64,000 bases of DNA from Dermacoccus nishinomiyaensis (GCF_900447535.1 NZ_UFXX01000001.1:1922001-1986000), one strand, 5' to 3'. Positions 23,741 to 32,693 are shown, counted from the first letter of the stretch. Notes: generated by a model from the sequence alone, not told the origin. Numbers and translations: made by a program.

Positions 23741-23768
23741 TCGCGCTCGACCTTGGGGCCGAGACGCG

Positions 23769-24155
23769 TCAGTGCGTGCGGCGCTCGATCAGCGTTCGGT
23801 GGATGATCGAACCCGCGCCGATGCCGATGGCCAGCGCGGCGAAGAACGCACCCATGGCCGGGTACTTGAGGAAGATGACGGGCGAGAGGGCGACCAGCAC
23901 GAGGCAGATCGCCGCCATGCCGGCCGGCGGCAGCTTGAGGAATGTCTTGTATGCCGCGAACCCGAGGACGTTGCCGAGCAGCCAGCCGGCGAGGGGGTCG
24001 ATCAGCCAGCTCGGCTCGGGCAGCAGACCCTTCTCGGGCTGGAAGATCCACAGCAGCAGGATGAGCACGCCGAGGGCCGTGACGTCGATAGCGACCCAGG
24101 CGGCGGTCGGGAACGTGAAGTCGTCGTCGCGACGCTCCGTGGGTGAGGTGCTCAT
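23769..24155 (-). CDS. Small four-helix membrane protein, unknown
   Basis: The 128-residue protein has about four hydrophobic segments, the first starting near residue 17 (AAWVAIDVTALGVLILLLWIF). A loop FQPEKGLLPEPSWLIDPLAGW follows, and the C-terminus is basic (HRTLIERRTH). ATG 24155 is preferred over an upstream start (24260) because the extra 35 residues are Arg-rich and not conserved-looking. No family was recognised. Confidence 0.55.
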   Translation of the reverse strand: MSTSPTERRDDDFTFPTAAWVAIDVTALGVLILLLWIFQPEKGLLPEPSWLIDPLAGWLLGNVLGFAAYKTFLKLPPAGMAAICLVLVALSPVIFLKYPAMGAFFAALAIGIGAGSIIHRTLIERRTH

Positions 24156-24316
24156 GCCAGACCTTTCAGCGTGGACTCTCGGCGAGGTCGACGGGCGTCG
24201 ACGTCGAACGTCAGCGCGTCGGCAGACACGCGTTCCTTCATTTTCCCCGCAACGGCGCATCCGGCGCCACCGATTCGGTCAGATTGGTGCCGGATAGCCT
24301 GCCCTGGGCAGGGCTA

Positions 24317-24478
24317 TCAGCCCCCGCGCCGCATCTGCATGACGATGAAGCACGTGACGCCGACGACGATCGCGAGCACGACGGCGAGGGAACCGCCCGA
24401 CAGGCGCGCGAGTGCGATGCCCAGTGCGACACCGCACAGGGCGAGGAGAAAGGCGCGCAGGCGCGGGGACGACGTCAT
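24317..24478 (-). CDS. Very small two-helix membrane protein, unknown
   Basis: The 53-residue protein starts MTSSPRLRAFLLALCGVALG, has two membrane helices with a short Gly/Ser turn and ends MQMRRGG. GGAG lies about 4 bases before the ATG, and the start is 14 bases after the end of the ThrE gene, so it is probably the last gene of that operon. Its small size limits certainty. Confidence 0.55.
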   Translation of the reverse strand: MTSSPRLRAFLLALCGVALGIALARLSGGSLAVVLAIVVGVTCFIVMQMRRGG

Positions 24479-24492
24479 CGCTCCAGCGTAGA

Positions 24493-25866
24493 TCAGGCGG
24501 GCGGGTTGGGACGGCGGCGGCGGCGGGTGCGTCGGATCGTGACGCGAAGCCCGCGCGCGGCGCTCGTGCCGAACACGAGCCCGAGAGCGATCCCGACGAT
24601 GGCGCCGGAGGCATTCGTCGCCGTCTTCCACGACTCATGCGGGTCGATGGCGAGCTGAGTGACGCTGACGAGCCCCAGCGAGCCGGGCACGAGCAGCCAG
24701 AAACTCGGCAGGAACAACACCATGCGCGGCAGCGTCGGGCGGGCGAGCGCCATCACCCATGCGCTGAAGGCGGCGATGAAGGCGCCCGCGCACGCGCCGG
24801 CCCAGGCGGGGTAGGCGAGCCAGTTCTGGATCGACCACTGCGTCGCGTACGTCAGCGTCGTCACGGCGAGCACCCAGGGTGCGAGGCGCCGCGGCACCGA
24901 CTCCATGAGGCAGATGCCGATCGTCACCGCCCCGAGGCCGATGAACCCGGCGAGCGGGCCCAGCTCGTCGACGCGGGTGTTGACGAAGGCGCTGCTCGGC
25001 GCGTGCGTCAGCAGGCTCGCGCCGGCGACGCCTGCGGCGAACATGACGAGTTGCGCCGTGCCGTGCGCGAGGCGCGCGGCGCCGCTGACCATGGCGCCGG
25101 CGACGAGTTCGCTGAGGCCCGTGACGATGAGAGCGCCCGGCAGCAGCACCGCGACGGGTGGCAGCATCGTGCGCAGCGGACTGGCGACGAGACCGGCGTC
25201 GAAGGCGGCAAACGCGGCGGCCGCGACGATGAACCCGGCGAACAGCGGCAGCAGTGCCGCCGGGACGAGACGACGGCCCGTCAGGCGGATCAGGGCGACG
25301 GTGACGGGGCTCGCCAGGGCCGCGAACAGCACGCTCGACCAGGTCGGTTGCAGGATCCCGGCGATGCCCGCTGCGACGACGAGGCCGCCGAGGTACATGC
25401 CGACGACGGGAAAGCGGGCGCGTTGCCTCCTCAGGCCGCGCAGCGTGGCGAGGGCGTCCGCAGGCGTCAGCGACCCCATCTCCAGACCGTGCTGGATCGC
25501 GGCGACACGCGCCGTCTGATCGAGTCGCAACGAACCCTCGACGGACTCGAACGTCGCTGGCTCACCATGGCCGAGTCCCAGCGTCACGCCGTTAGGGTTG
25601 GCCTGCATCTGCACGCCGGGCAGGCCGATGGCGCGGGCGGCGCGCACGACGTCCTCCTCCGCCTCGTGCGCCCCCGCTCCGGCGGCCATGTGAGCAGCCG
25701 CGAGATAGACGAGCAACTGACGCGTCTGCGCGGGCGTCATGCGGTCGTCAGCGGGGGACGCGGCACCTTGCGCGCTCCTCGGCGCGGCCCCTTGCGCGAC
25801 GCTCGGCGCGACGTCGCGCGCATGCGTCGTCTGCGGCGACGGGTCGGACGGGATGGACGAGCTCAC
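24493..25866 (-). CDS. ThrE family threonine/serine exporter (copy 1)
   Basis: The 457-residue protein has the two-part ThrE layout: a cytoplasmic N-terminal domain with HMAAGAGAHEAEEDVVRAARAIGL (about residues 60-82) and MQANPNGVTL, then about ten membrane helices in two repeats (DUF1212 and DUF3815 types). ThrE exports threonine and serine using the proton gradient. The GTG start has a weak ribosome binding site, and the first 40 residues are low-complexity. A second family member is at 41401-42768. Confidence 0.82.
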   Translation of the reverse strand: MSSSIPSDPSPQTTHARDVAPSVAQGAAPRSAQGAASPADDRMTPAQTRQLLVYLAAAHMAAGAGAHEAEEDVVRAARAIGLPGVQMQANPNGVTLGLGHGEPATFESVEGSLRLDQTARVAAIQHGLEMGSLTPADALATLRGLRRQRARFPVVGMYLGGLVVAAGIAGILQPTWSSVLFAALASPVTVALIRLTGRRLVPAALLPLFAGFIVAAAAFAAFDAGLVASPLRTMLPPVAVLLPGALIVTGLSELVAGAMVSGAARLAHGTAQLVMFAAGVAGASLLTHAPSSAFVNTRVDELGPLAGFIGLGAVTIGICLMESVPRRLAPWVLAVTTLTYATQWSIQNWLAYPAWAGACAGAFIAAFSAWVMALARPTLPRMVLFLPSFWLLVPGSLGLVSVTQLAIDPHESWKTATNASGAIVGIALGLVFGTSAARGLRVTIRRTRRRRRPNPPA

Positions 25867-26010
25867 CCGGCGATCCTAGAGCCGCCGGAGGCACCGAGCG
25901 TCCGCGCAAGGCTCCTCGCCCCGTCGCTGCGCCACCGCAGCCCCGCCGTTTGACGTCGCCGCCCGACGTCGCAGCGCCCGAGAACTCGCGGCCACCTGGC
26001 CCGTGCCCGA

Positions 26011-26105
26011 CGGCGATTCTTGTCCACGTCAGCGATTTTCGGCCACCTTTACTGCCAGTGGCCGAACTGTTTACCTGCAGTAAAAGTGGACGAGAATCGC
26101 GGAGG
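26011..26105. repeat. REP family A cluster with an inverted pair
   Basis: Minus-orientation units lie at 26011-26025 and 26031-26055, and a plus unit at 26077-26105. GCGATTTTCGGCCACCTTTA at the left and its near complement at the right (TAAAAGTGGACGAGAATCGC) make a stem of about 24 bp with a loop of about 21 bases. Its right edge is 2 bases from the apbE stop codon. Confidence 0.85.
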
Positions 26106-26107
26106 TG

Positions 26108-26956
26108 TCAGGCCTGCAGGTGCGCGACGCGGTAGCTGGCGGCCATGCGACTGAAGGCGAGGGCGTCGGGTTCGAGGAAGCAGGCGGTGGCCCACACGTC
26201 GGCCCAGACCAGATCCGGCCCGACGACGGTGACGCTCGCACACCCGCACCCGTGCCCCATCGGCGATTCCTGTCCTCTTCTGCGATTTTCGTCCACATTC
26301 GTCCTCGGATCGACGATGTGGGCGCCGCGCTGCGCGGTGCCTGATGTCGCCAGCGCGCCCTGCGTCAGCTCGATCGTCGCGACGACGCTCGCCGCGTCGC
26401 GCGGATCGCTGATGCCGACGCGCCACACGCGTTCGATGCTTGCACTCGCGCCCGCCCCCGCGTCGCACGTCAGGTCACCGCCGGCGTTGAGGCAGAACAC
26501 GATTCCGGGGACGGCGCGCAGGACGTCGGCGGCACGCTCGACGGCGAAACCCTTGACGAGGCCCGTCGGGTCGTACCCGCGGCTGCCGTCGGGACCGACG
26601 AGGTCGGTCGTGAACAGGCCATTCGTGACGGTCGCGGCTTCCTCGCACAACGCGCGAACGTCTGCGTACCAGGGGTCCGCCTCGGTCTCGTCGAGCTCAC
26701 CGCGGCGAATACGCATGAGGTCGCTGTCGGCGCGGTAGGTCGAGAACACGTCGTCGGCGCGGTGCAGGGCGGCGAAGGCGCGGTGGGCTGCGTCGGCCAG
26801 TTCGTCTGTGCGTGAGTCGAACTCGTCGTGTGCGACGCGAATATGGAGCGAGACGGCCATGCCCATCGTGTGTTCGACGAACGCTCGGGTGCGCCACGGC
26901 GGTTCCGGGGTGGTGGGCATCATGATCTCTTCTCGCGTCGAAGCGGTCGTCATCAT
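26108..26956 (-). CDS. apbE: FAD:protein FMN transferase (ApbE) carrying a repeat insertion
   Basis: The 282-residue ApbE protein flavinylates Thr in extracytoplasmic FMN-binding proteins, using FAD. Visible hallmarks are MGMAVSLHIRV, FSTYRADSDLMRIRRGE near residue 80, DPTGLVKGFAVERAADVL near residue 140, LNAGGDL, ALATSGTAQRGAHIVDPRT near residue 212 and SVTVVGPDLVWADVWATA near residue 240. Between DPRT and ASVTVV about 19 residues come from a dispersed repeat. The start is 7 bases after the FMN-protein stop; ATG 26920 with GAAGAG is an alternative. Its target is probably the gene just upstream. Confidence 0.85.
   Translation of the reverse strand: MMTTASTREEIMMPTTPEPPWRTRAFVEHTMGMAVSLHIRVAHDEFDSRTDELADAAHRAFAALHRADDVFSTYRADSDLMRIRRGELDETEADPWYADVRALCEEAATVTNGLFTTDLVGPDGSRGYDPTGLVKGFAVERAADVLRAVPGIVFCLNAGGDLTCDAGAGASASIERVWRVGISDPRDAASVVATIELTQGALATSGTAQRGAHIVDPRTNVDENRRRGQESPMGHGCGCASVTVVGPDLVWADVWATACFLEPDALAFSRMAASYRVAHLQA
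26255..26300 (-). repeat. REP family A, two-unit tandem inside apbE
   Basis: On the minus strand, GTGGACGAAAATCGCAGAAG is followed by AGGACAGGAATCGCCGATGG. This is nearly the same 46 bases as in the DyP gene. It is read in frame as NVDENRRRGQESPMG within ApbE, in the segment between the metal-binding DPRT region and the next conserved strand. Confidence 0.88.
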
Positions 26957-26963
26957 CGCGGGC

Positions 26964-27482
26964 TCAGATGTGGGCCTGGTCGAGCGCCGACTGCAGGCTC
27001 TGGATGTAGCCCGTCGAGGTGTACGTCGCGCCGGAGACCATGTCGATCGAGCTCGTCGTCGTGCCCGTCGCCTCGGAGTTGAGCGTCGGGATGGCCACGG
27101 AGTTGATCTCCTGATCGCGCGAGTTCTCGCTCGGGTAGACGATGGCCTCCGACGAGGTGACCTTTCCGTTCGCGACGGTGATGCGCACCTGCACCGGCCC
27201 CCAACGCGTATCGACGCTCGTGCCCGTGTAGGTCGCGGACTTCGCCGAGCCGGACGTGGAAGCCGAGGCCGCGGGCGTCGAACCCGAACCGGTGCCGGAC
27301 CCCGATGTCGTCGTCTGCGTCGATCCCGCCTCGCTCTGGCCCGTCGTGGTGTTCTGCTGCATCGCAACGGTGTTCGACGCCCCAGCCCCGCCGGCTGCGA
27401 CTGCCTCGGTCGACGTGCGGTAGCTGAACAGCAGCACCAGCAGCGTCAGCGTGCTCATGGCCCACCAGGTGATGCGTTTCAT
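26964..27482 (-). CDS. Secreted FMN-binding domain protein, predicted ApbE target
   Basis: The 172-residue protein has an uncleaved or cleaved N-terminal helix (MKRITWWAMSTLTLLVLLFS), a Ser/Thr/Gly linker (about 35-85) and an FMN-bind domain with the flavinylation motif SGATYTS near residue 153. ApbE would attach FMN to the Thr of this motif. GAGGA 5 bases before ATG sets the start. It lies between a ferric-reductase-like gene and apbE, so all three probably form one electron transfer unit. Short TCAGTA direct repeats occupy 27496-27519, just upstream. Confidence 0.85.
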   Translation of the reverse strand: MKRITWWAMSTLTLLVLLFSYRTSTEAVAAGGAGASNTVAMQQNTTTGQSEAGSTQTTTSGSGTGSGSTPAASASTSGSAKSATYTGTSVDTRWGPVQVRITVANGKVTSSEAIVYPSENSRDQEINSVAIPTLNSEATGTTTSSIDMVSGATYTSTGYIQSLQSALDQAHI

Positions 27483-27511
27483 GATCGTCCTCGCTCAGTA
27501 AGTCAGTAGGT

Positions 27512-28993
27512 TCAGTAGGTGAAGTGCTCGACGTGGATCTGCTCGCGCGGCACGCCGATCTCGCACAGCGCCCGCTCGACCGCGCGCATCCACCCGGCCC
27601 CGCCGCAGACGTAGACGTCGCGTTCGCGCACGTCCGGGCAGGCGAGCAAGAGGGCGTCGGCGTCGCTGAGGTGACGGTGATCCTCGGGCAGCCAGCTCTC
27701 ACGGCCGGGGATGCGGTGGCCGCGCAGCACGATGTACTGGCCACCGCGCGCGGCGGTGATGGCCTCGATCTCGTCGTCGAGCACGAGGTCGTCGTCGGTG
27801 CTGTGACGGTGGATGACGGTCGCGTCGAGCCGCCCCGTCGCGGGGTCGCTCGGCAGTTCGTCGAGCAGGGCGCGTAGCGGCGTGATGCCGATTCCGGCGC
27901 CGATGAGCAGCGACGCCCGGGTGCGAGCCGCACCTGCGTGCATGCGACCGTACGGTCCTTCGAGGAGGACGCGCGTCCCCGGCGTCAGCGTCGACAGGCG
28001 GCGTGAGCCGTCGCCGATCATCGCGGCGGTGAAGCGTAGCTCGACCTGCCCGTCGTCCCTCACGCGAGGCGCGGCGGACAGCGAGTACGGGTTCGCGCGC
28101 GTCACGCCCGGCCCGCCGAAGCGCCACTGCAGGAACTGGCCGGCGCGCGCGTCGAGTGCGGCCGTGGCACGCCCCACGGCGCTCACGTTGACAACGCCGG
28201 GCGCGATCTCCTCGACGTTCGTCACGCGCAGGCCGGCGCGCTGGGTGCGCGCGAGCGGTAGCAGCACGCGGAACACGATGACGGTGAGCGCCACCGCCGC
28301 GTACAGGGCCCACCAGAACGTCGTCGCGACGGGCGAGGCGAGGAAGTCGCGGCCCGTCCACAGCTGGTGCGGTAGGGCCAGACCCACGCCGAGGTAGGCG
28401 TACAGGTGCAGCAGATGCCAGCTCTCGTAGCGCAGCGCGCGCGAGCGCGGGGACCGAGTCGCGCTACCGGGGCGCAGCGGTTTGATGCTGGTGACGACGA
28501 CTAGGCACAGCGCGACGGTTCCGGCCAGGGCGAGCAGCATCGCCGGGTAGGTGAGGGTGAAGTCGACGATCTGCCCCCAGATGCTCTGGTGCGCGTCGGC
28601 GGCGTAGCCGAGCGTGATGAGGGCGATGTGGGCGAGCATCAGCGTGAAGCTCGAGAAGCCGACCCAGCGGTGCAGGCGCGTCAGCCCATCCTGCCCGAAG
28701 GCCTGCTCCACGAACGGAACTCGCGCCATGAGCAGCACCTGCAGCAGGAGCAGGTAGCTCGCGATCAGACCCGTGAGGCGGCCCGATTCGTCGAGGACAC
28801 CCGACGTGGACGTCAGGCCGGCAATCCCGCCGTTCGTCACCCACAGGGCGACGACGAACAGGCCGAGGCCCCAGGCGACGACGATGCTCGTGTCACGCCA
28901 CCAGGAGGGGATGACGCGCGGTTCGCGTGGTGCCGCGGCGGCGGAGGCGCCGAGTCTGTTCGGTGTCGGCGGCATGGTGACCTGCGTGCTCAT
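27512..28993 (-). CDS. Ferric reductase-like transmembrane oxidoreductase with FAD/NAD domains
   Basis: The 493-residue protein has about six membrane helices with haem-ligand histidines (RLHRWVGF and MLAHIAL near residues 127-142; WHLLHLYAYL near residue 193). A flavodoxin-reductase-like module follows: RANPYSLSAAP for FAD, GTRVLLEGPYG, GAGIGITPLRALL for NAD(P)H and a terminal CGGAGWM. It would pass electrons from cytosolic NAD(P)H across the membrane, here plausibly to the FMN-binding protein encoded next. It heads the three-gene operon. Confidence 0.88.
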   Translation of the reverse strand: MSTQVTMPPTPNRLGASAAAAPREPRVIPSWWRDTSIVVAWGLGLFVVALWVTNGGIAGLTSTSGVLDESGRLTGLIASYLLLLQVLLMARVPFVEQAFGQDGLTRLHRWVGFSSFTLMLAHIALITLGYAADAHQSIWGQIVDFTLTYPAMLLALAGTVALCLVVVTSIKPLRPGSATRSPRSRALRYESWHLLHLYAYLGVGLALPHQLWTGRDFLASPVATTFWWALYAAVALTVIVFRVLLPLARTQRAGLRVTNVEEIAPGVVNVSAVGRATAALDARAGQFLQWRFGGPGVTRANPYSLSAAPRVRDDGQVELRFTAAMIGDGSRRLSTLTPGTRVLLEGPYGRMHAGAARTRASLLIGAGIGITPLRALLDELPSDPATGRLDATVIHRHSTDDDLVLDDEIEAITAARGGQYIVLRGHRIPGRESWLPEDHRHLSDADALLLACPDVRERDVYVCGGAGWMRAVERALCEIGVPREQIHVEHFTY

Positions 28994-29067
28994 GACGCCA
29001 CTGTCCCGCCCTCACTTCACCACCCCGTATGGCGTCGCTGTGAGGCGGCTATGAGGGCGTCGGAGCC

Positions 29068-29134
29068 GTACCCATCTGCGATGTTCGTCCACATTTACTC
29101 CTGGTAAACGGGTACGAAAATCGCAGATGGGTAC
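29068..29134. repeat. REPIN-like 67-bp element (family A inverted pair)
   Basis: GTACCCATCTGCGATGTTCG... (29068-29098) faces ...CGAAAATCGCAGATGGGTAC (29104-29134) around TCCTG, about 31-bp imperfect arms ending in GTACCC/GGGTAC. It starts 12 bases past the YfhO stop on the minus strand and could form that gene's terminator. It closely resembles 32627-32693. Confidence 0.9.
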
Positions 29135-29145
29135 GCCCGCCCCGT

Positions 29146-31554
29146 TCAGAGCGAGCGGGGCTCCTCGGAGCGGGTGGCAGCAGATTCGCCTCTCGACTCA
29201 CGACGGCGCCGCGTGCGCAACGGCACCAGCTGGAGACAGAGCGCGGCCAGCGTCACCAGGCTCAACGCCGCGGCCGCTCGGAAGTGCGGCGGCTGGTAGG
29301 CGAAGCTGATCGTCGACCGGCCTCCGGGCGCCCGAACGGTCTGGAAGAGCTGGTTCGGCCCACTGGGCAGGTGCTTCTTCGTGCCGTTGATCGTCGCGGA
29401 CCATCCCGGCGTGCTCAGCTCGCGGCGCACGAGCGTCGTCGGCCGGGCACAGTCGAGCGTCACCGATTCGCGCGTCTGCTTCTCGACCCGGCATGCACCA
29501 CGCGTGTCGTAGTACGGGCGGGCCGCGGCGTCCTCGAAGATCTCGGCCTTCTTCGACCCGAACACCCGGCGCAGCCCCAGGCGTGAGGCGCTCGCGCCGT
29601 CGACGACGCCCGGCGCGGCGACGACGTACCTCACGCCCGCGTCACGGTAGGCCGCCTGCTGCTGGCCGTATGCCGCGAGGATGCGTTTCTGCCCCCAGGC
29701 CGGCGAGTTACGGGTGACGAGCAGATAGGGCATGAAGGGGTTGAACCCACGCGTCGGCCTGATGTACGCGGGCGTGCCCTTCGGTGGCCGCAGATGATCC
29801 ATGACGTACGTGCTGTACTTCTCCGGCACCGGCAGGTCGTTGACGTTGAGTTCCGCGATCTGCCAGTACGAACCGTAGTTCGGCTGGATCGGCCCGAGGG
29901 TGAAGAACCGCGACGTGCCGAGGTGCTCCTGGAGGTAGGCCGGGGGCGCCGTGTCAATGGGCTTTGGGGGGCTCGCGTTCAGCTGGGGAGTCGCGTACGA
30001 GGCGCCCGCCTCGGCGACGATGACGAGACCCGCCACGAGCGCGGCGCTCGCGGCGCGCTTCGTCGGACGGGGGCGCGTACCCGCACCGCCCGTCTCGGGG
30101 CCCGCGGCCTTCGCTCGCGAACCCCACGCGAACGCGGCCGTCAGCGCCATGATGACGAACCCGAACAGTCCCGCGGCGACGCTCGTCCACGTGGGGTGGG
30201 ACACGCGGTCGGACAGTGCGAGATAGATGACTCCGGCCGTCACGTACGCCGTCGCGACAGCCGCTGCAGTCCAAACGGCGCCTCGGCGCACGCGGCCGCG
30301 GCCGAGGTCGTCGAGGCCGTACGCGGTCAGCAGCGTGAACGCGAAGACGAGCAGGATGATGCCGTACTTGTAGAGCAGGACGAGGTCGACACCGGGGATG
30401 GCGTACAGCACTCTGTTGACGACCTCGACGCCGAACATGTTGAGCATGAGCAGCGTGATGAGGGTGACGAGCATGATCTTCACGCCGCGTGGGTGGCGGC
30501 CGAACAGACCGATGACGGCGCACAGCAGCGACGCGAGCGTCACGTAGCCGGCCACGCCGTTCATCAAGGTGCTCGAGCTGAAGGGGCCTGCAAGGTATTC
30601 ACCGAAGAGGCCGTAGAACGCGTACGCGTGGTACCTCCACGGCGGGCGTTCACCACCACCGTGGTAGGCGGTGAACGCGAAACCGAGGAAGTGCTTCAGG
30701 GTGAGCAGAAGGGGCGCAGCGAGCGCGATTCCGGCGACGGCCCCGACGCCGTTCCACATCAGGAAACGCAGGCGACTCGGTGCGAGCGCGGGGGTGCGTA
30801 CCAGCACCCATGCGGCGATCACGAGCCCCTGGATGAGGGCCGTCTCGGGGAACCCGGCTGACAGCATCCACGCCAGGCCGAGCGCGATGACGACGATGCC
30901 CACGCGCGGCCGGGTGCGGCGTCGGACGTCGGAGGCGACGAGCTCGACGCCCCACAGCACCATCGGCAGGAAGGCGATGGGGTTGAACGGCGCGTTCGTC
31001 ATGACGGAGAAGACTCCGTTGATCGCGAACAGGATGCCGCCGACGGTGGAGGCCACCCAGGTGAGGCGCAGGCTGCGCAGGAAGGCCAGCATCGTGAGGC
31101 CGGCGACCAGCTCGAGCGCGAGGTGCATGAGGAACGAGCCATTGGGCAGCAGGTTGAGCATGATGAACGGCTGGAAGAACGCGGCGGACTGCTGTTCGCC
31201 CGCCAACGGCTGCCCGAGCCCCTCGAACGGGTTCCACAGCGGCACCTGCCCGTTCTTCCACATCTGCGCCGACAGCTTGCCGAGCGACTGCACCGTCCAC
31301 CCGTCGTTGGCGTCGATGGTGTGGGGATAGTGCCCGCTGTCGGGGCCGATGTCCGTCAGCCCATGCGTCGGCGAGCCGAGCCCCGAGTGGTACAGCATCG
31401 GGTCATTGCTGCGGACGCCGAGCAGGTAGACGGCGTTCGCGAGCAGGACGGCGAGCACCACGAGGCCTGAGGCGATGATGGCGGGGCGTGATCTCGAGAA
31501 GCTGAAGCGTCGCCGTTCTGCGCTGCCGCTCTGGCGCCCTGTGACGGTGCTCAC
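29146..31554 (-). CDS. YfhO-family multi-pass membrane protein (glycosyltransferase-like)
   Basis: The 802-residue protein has about 12 helices in a GT-C-like arrangement, extracytoplasmic loops near the N-terminus (PDSGHYPHTIDAND, QVPLWNPFEGLGQPLAGEQQ) and a C-terminal beta-rich extracellular part ending in LSTPGWSATINGTKKHLPSG and one last helix, the layout of YfhO. In Gram-positives YfhO proteins act with GT2 enzymes in glycosylating lipoteichoic acid or wall polymers using undecaprenyl-phosphate sugars. Its GTG overlaps the GT2 stop by four bases, so the pair is coupled. Confidence 0.82.
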   Translation of the reverse strand: MSTVTGRQSGSAERRRFSFSRSRPAIIASGLVVLAVLLANAVYLLGVRSNDPMLYHSGLGSPTHGLTDIGPDSGHYPHTIDANDGWTVQSLGKLSAQMWKNGQVPLWNPFEGLGQPLAGEQQSAAFFQPFIMLNLLPNGSFLMHLALELVAGLTMLAFLRSLRLTWVASTVGGILFAINGVFSVMTNAPFNPIAFLPMVLWGVELVASDVRRRTRPRVGIVVIALGLAWMLSAGFPETALIQGLVIAAWVLVRTPALAPSRLRFLMWNGVGAVAGIALAAPLLLTLKHFLGFAFTAYHGGGERPPWRYHAYAFYGLFGEYLAGPFSSSTLMNGVAGYVTLASLLCAVIGLFGRHPRGVKIMLVTLITLLMLNMFGVEVVNRVLYAIPGVDLVLLYKYGIILLVFAFTLLTAYGLDDLGRGRVRRGAVWTAAAVATAYVTAGVIYLALSDRVSHPTWTSVAAGLFGFVIMALTAAFAWGSRAKAAGPETGGAGTRPRPTKRAASAALVAGLVIVAEAGASYATPQLNASPPKPIDTAPPAYLQEHLGTSRFFTLGPIQPNYGSYWQIAELNVNDLPVPEKYSTYVMDHLRPPKGTPAYIRPTRGFNPFMPYLLVTRNSPAWGQKRILAAYGQQQAAYRDAGVRYVVAAPGVVDGASASRLGLRRVFGSKKAEIFEDAAARPYYDTRGACRVEKQTRESVTLDCARPTTLVRRELSTPGWSATINGTKKHLPSGPNQLFQTVRAPGGRSTISFAYQPPHFRAAAALSLVTLAALCLQLVPLRTRRRRESRGESAATRSEEPRSL

Positions 31555-32504
31555 GCGACCGGGGGGAGCCGCAGGTAGGCCAGGCGGGCGTTCTCCTGCC
31601 GCTGGCGCAGGTTGCCGTTGAGGATGATGCCGACGACGATTGCCAATGCCCCCACGATCGCGAGCCCCGTGACGAAGATGGCGGTGGGGAGCCGCGGCAC
31701 GGTGTGCGTGTCGGCGTAGGTGAGGAACAGCGGGATGCTCATCACGGTCGACAGCAGCAGGAACAACGCTCCGATGCCGCCGAAGAAGGCGACAGGGCGT
31801 TCGTACTGCAGCAGCGTGGCGATGACGCGCAGGATGCGGAAGCCGTCGTGGTACGTGCGCAGCTTCGACTCACTGCCCTCGGGGCGGTCCTTGAACCCGA
31901 CGGGGACCTCGACCTGCGGCACGCGCAGGTTGACGGCGTGGACCGTCAGCTCGGTCTCGATCTCGAACTCGCGCGAGAGGGCAGGGAAGGACTTGACGAA
32001 GCGTCGGCTGAAGATGCGGTAGCCGGAGAGCATGTCCGTGACCGGCTCACCGAACAGGCGGCCGACGAGGTTGTTGAACGCCTTGTTGCCGGCGGCGTGG
32101 CCGGGGCGGTAGGCCGACTCGTCCGAGTCCTCGGTGCGCACGCCGAGCACGTGGTCGTACGGGCCCGACAGGAGCGTCTCGATCATGTGAGGCGCCGCGG
32201 CGGCGTCGTAGGTGTCGTCACCGTCGATGAGGAGGTAGATGTCGGCGTCGATGTCGGCGAAGGCGCGGCGCACGACGTTGCCCTTGCCCTTGCGCTGCTC
32301 GAAGCGGACGATGGCGCCGGCCTCGGCGGCGACCTGCGACGTGCGGTCGCTCGAGTTGTTGTCGTAGACGTACACCGTGATGCCCGGAACGGCGGCCTTG
32401 AGGTCGCGGATCACGGTCGGGATCGCGACTTCCTCGTTGTAGCAGGGCACGATGGCCGCGATGTTCATCTCACTCATATGGCGCTCGGGGGCGTCGACAG
32501 TCAT
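31551..32504 (-). CDS. GT2 family glycosyltransferase (polyprenyl-phosphate sugar synthase-like)
   Basis: The 317-residue protein has a GT-A fold: AAIVPCYNEE near residue 16, VYDNNSSDRT near residue 45, and DGDDTYD (DxD) near residue 93, then SGYRIFSRRFVKSFP and two C-terminal helices (about 236-258 and 272-296). This is typical of dolichyl/undecaprenyl-phosphate mannose or glucose synthases such as CsbB/GtrB. It would charge a lipid carrier for use by the coupled YfhO protein. Starts at 32477 or 32468 are possible, as the first residues look unconserved. Confidence 0.85.
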   Translation of the reverse strand: MTVDAPERHMSEMNIAAIVPCYNEEVAIPTVIRDLKAAVPGITVYVYDNNSSDRTSQVAAEAGAIVRFEQRKGKGNVVRRAFADIDADIYLLIDGDDTYDAAAAPHMIETLLSGPYDHVLGVRTEDSDESAYRPGHAAGNKAFNNLVGRLFGEPVTDMLSGYRIFSRRFVKSFPALSREFEIETELTVHAVNLRVPQVEVPVGFKDRPEGSESKLRTYHDGFRILRVIATLLQYERPVAFFGGIGALFLLLSTVMSIPLFLTYADTHTVPRLPTAIFVTGLAIVGALAIVVGIILNGNLRQRQENARLAYLRLPPVA

Positions 32505-32626
32505 GGCGCGATTGTACGAAGCCGCAGGGGGTGAACGCCGCAGGACGCGCGGGTGACGCCGTCTTCGGATCGCAATTCATCGCGTGGGGGTGCGTCTCTG
32601 TCGCGGTCTTCGGGGACGACGGCGCT

Positions 32627-32693
32627 GTACCCGTCTGCGATGTTCGTCCACATTTGCTCCCGGAAAACGGGTACGAAAATCGCAGATGGGTAC
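32627..32693. repeat. REPIN-like 67-bp element, near twin of 29068-29134
   Basis: The arms GTACCCGTCTGCGATGTTCG... and ...CGAAAATCGCAGATGGGTAC have the same length, spacing and termini as the element 3.5 kb away. It lies 11 bases past the stop of the minus-strand DsbA-family gene, the same relation to a gene end as its twin. Confidence 0.9.

Noticed and set aside
27496-27519. TCAGTA triple repeat as an operator
   Set aside because: It overlaps the stop codon and ribosome binding site region between two coupled genes and is too short and irregular to support a binding site.
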